Positions 4,521 to 5,167 of a stretch of DNA of 5,167 nucleotides are shown here, piece by piece (position 1 is the stretch's first letter; every line of letters begins with the position of its first letter). The stretch is from Natronomonas sp. (lineage in GTDB: Archaea > Halobacteriota > Halobacteria > Halobacteriales > Haloarculaceae): assembly GCA_007121575.1 (NCBI GenBank), contig SKKJ01000310.1, positions 1 to 5,167 on the forward strand. Direction: 5' to 3'. A program made the position numbers and the translations under genes. Under the pieces are notes generated by a model that had not been told where the DNA came from, did not search any database, and saw only the letters and a list, made by a program, of their open reading frames with translations.

Positions 4521-5167
4521 ATGGACGAAGATGCGATTTTCGATCGACTATCGACGGTCGAAGATCCAGATCTGGGCGATGATATCGTCTCGCTTGGGTT
4601 ACTCAATGACGTGACAATCGACTCGGGGACCGTCTCGATCGATTTGGCTCTCGGAGCACCCTACTCCCCGACCGAAACCGCGATCGCTAGCGAGGTTCGG
4701 GACGCGCTCGCCGACATCGACTACGAGATCGATCTTTCCGCGAGCGTTGATACCGGCGTGTCGGCAGGTGAAGATATCCTTCCAAAGGTGAACAATATTA
4801 TCGCAGTCGCCTCCGGAAAGGGCGGCGTCGGCAAATCGACCGTCGCGGTGAATCTCGCGGCCGGGCTTTCAGAACTCGGTGCGCGGGTCGGTCTCTTCGA
4901 TGCGGACGTCTATGGACCGAACGTCCCACGGATGGTCGAATCCGATGCTCGTCCGAAAGCGACTCGCGAGGAGACGATCATTCCGCCGGAAAAGTACGGG
5001 ATGAAACTCATGAGCATGGACTTTCTTCTCGGTGAGGACGATCCGGTAATCTGGCGAGGGCCGATGGTCCATAAAGTGTTGACCCAACTGTGGGAAGACG
5101 TCGAATGGGGCGCGCTCGATTACATGGTCGTCGATTTACCACCAGGCACTGGGGACACACAGCTAAC
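4521..5167 (+). CDS. Mrp/NBP35-family P-loop ATPase with N-terminal MIP18 domain (3' truncated)
   Basis: ATP-dependent Fe-S cluster carrier of the Mrp/ApbC/NBP35 family, thought to bind a [4Fe-4S] cluster at a dimer interface and pass it to apoproteins in the cytoplasm. The frame is open for 215 codons and leaves the window without a stop. Residues 1 to about 80 form a MIP18/DUF59 domain with [14 protein letters not shown] at 16-29. The deviant Walker [10 protein letters not shown] lies at 99-107 with signature lysine K100 and K105. The switch [12 protein letters not shown] is at 126-136, WRGPMVHK at 178-185, and the Walker B-like [10 protein letters not shown] at 203-212 with D205. The variant YGPN after DAD is typical of Mrp rather than ParA or MinD. 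The C-terminal CxxC that would hold the cluster lies beyond the window and cannot be checked. The gene is divergent from moaA, whose product needs two Fe-S clusters. Confidence 0.92.
   Translation, partial: MDEDAIFDRLSTVEDPDLGDDIVSLGLLNDVTIDSGTVSIDLALGAPYSPTETAIASEVRDALADIDYEIDLSASVDTGVSAGEDILPKVNNIIAVASGKGGVGKSTVAVNLAAGLSELGARVGLFDADVYGPNVPRMVESDARPKATREETIIPPEKYGMKLMSMDFLLGEDDPVIWRGPMVHKVLTQLWEDVEWGALDYMVVDLPPGTGDTQL

Overview
The window is a piece of a haloarchaeal (Halobacteria) chromosome. The evidence is the acidic, Asp/Glu-rich proteins, an archaeal/eukaryotic-type tyrosyl-tRNA synthetase, a Mrp/NBP35 ATPase with an N-terminal MIP18 domain, a tandem beta-rich repeat of a kind I recognise from haloarchaeal secreted proteins, and TATA-like boxes centred about 27 bp upstream of start codons, as in leaderless haloarchaeal mRNAs. 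CTAG is also very rare. I cannot name the species.

Seven protein genes are present, on strictly alternating strands (+ - + - + - +), so no two adjacent genes can share an operon. From left to right: (1) the 3' end of a large repeat protein with 86-residue tandem units (to 731, +). (2) An 80-residue protein with two Cys/His zinc-binding motifs (748-990, -). (3) Tyrosyl-tRNA synthetase tyrS (1253-2290, +). (4) An HxlR-family winged-helix repressor with an N-terminal Cys (2339-2665, -). (5) A four-helix DoxX/DUF417-like membrane protein (2871-3338, +). (6) The radical-SAM molybdenum cofactor enzyme MoaA (3386-4375, -). (7) The 5' part of a Mrp/NBP35-type P-loop ATPase (4521 to the window edge, +), which runs off the right end without a stop codon.

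Three head-to-head promoter regions separate the pairs: zinc-finger gene/tyrS, hxlR/doxX-like, and moaA/mrp. The hxlR/doxX-like region is the most interesting. In 205 bp it holds a perfect 10-bp inverted repeat and three copies of the heptamer TCATACG, two of them next to the two core promoters. A cysteine-bearing HxlR repressor divergent from a DoxX-like membrane protein recalls the Bacillus systems in which DUF24/HxlR regulators such as CatR control the DoxX-family protein CatD under quinone/electrophile stress. The moaA/mrp pair joins an enzyme needing two Fe-S clusters to a probable Fe-S carrier.

Start codons were chosen mainly by promoter spacing. Five genes have a TATA-like box centred 26-28 bp upstream of the chosen ATG. 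This moves the starts of the zinc-finger gene and tyrS inward from the longest possible frames. I see no RNA gene, mobile element, CRISPR array or defence cassette. No stretch without a gene reaches 300 bp; the longest, 991-1252 (262 bp), holds only promoters.
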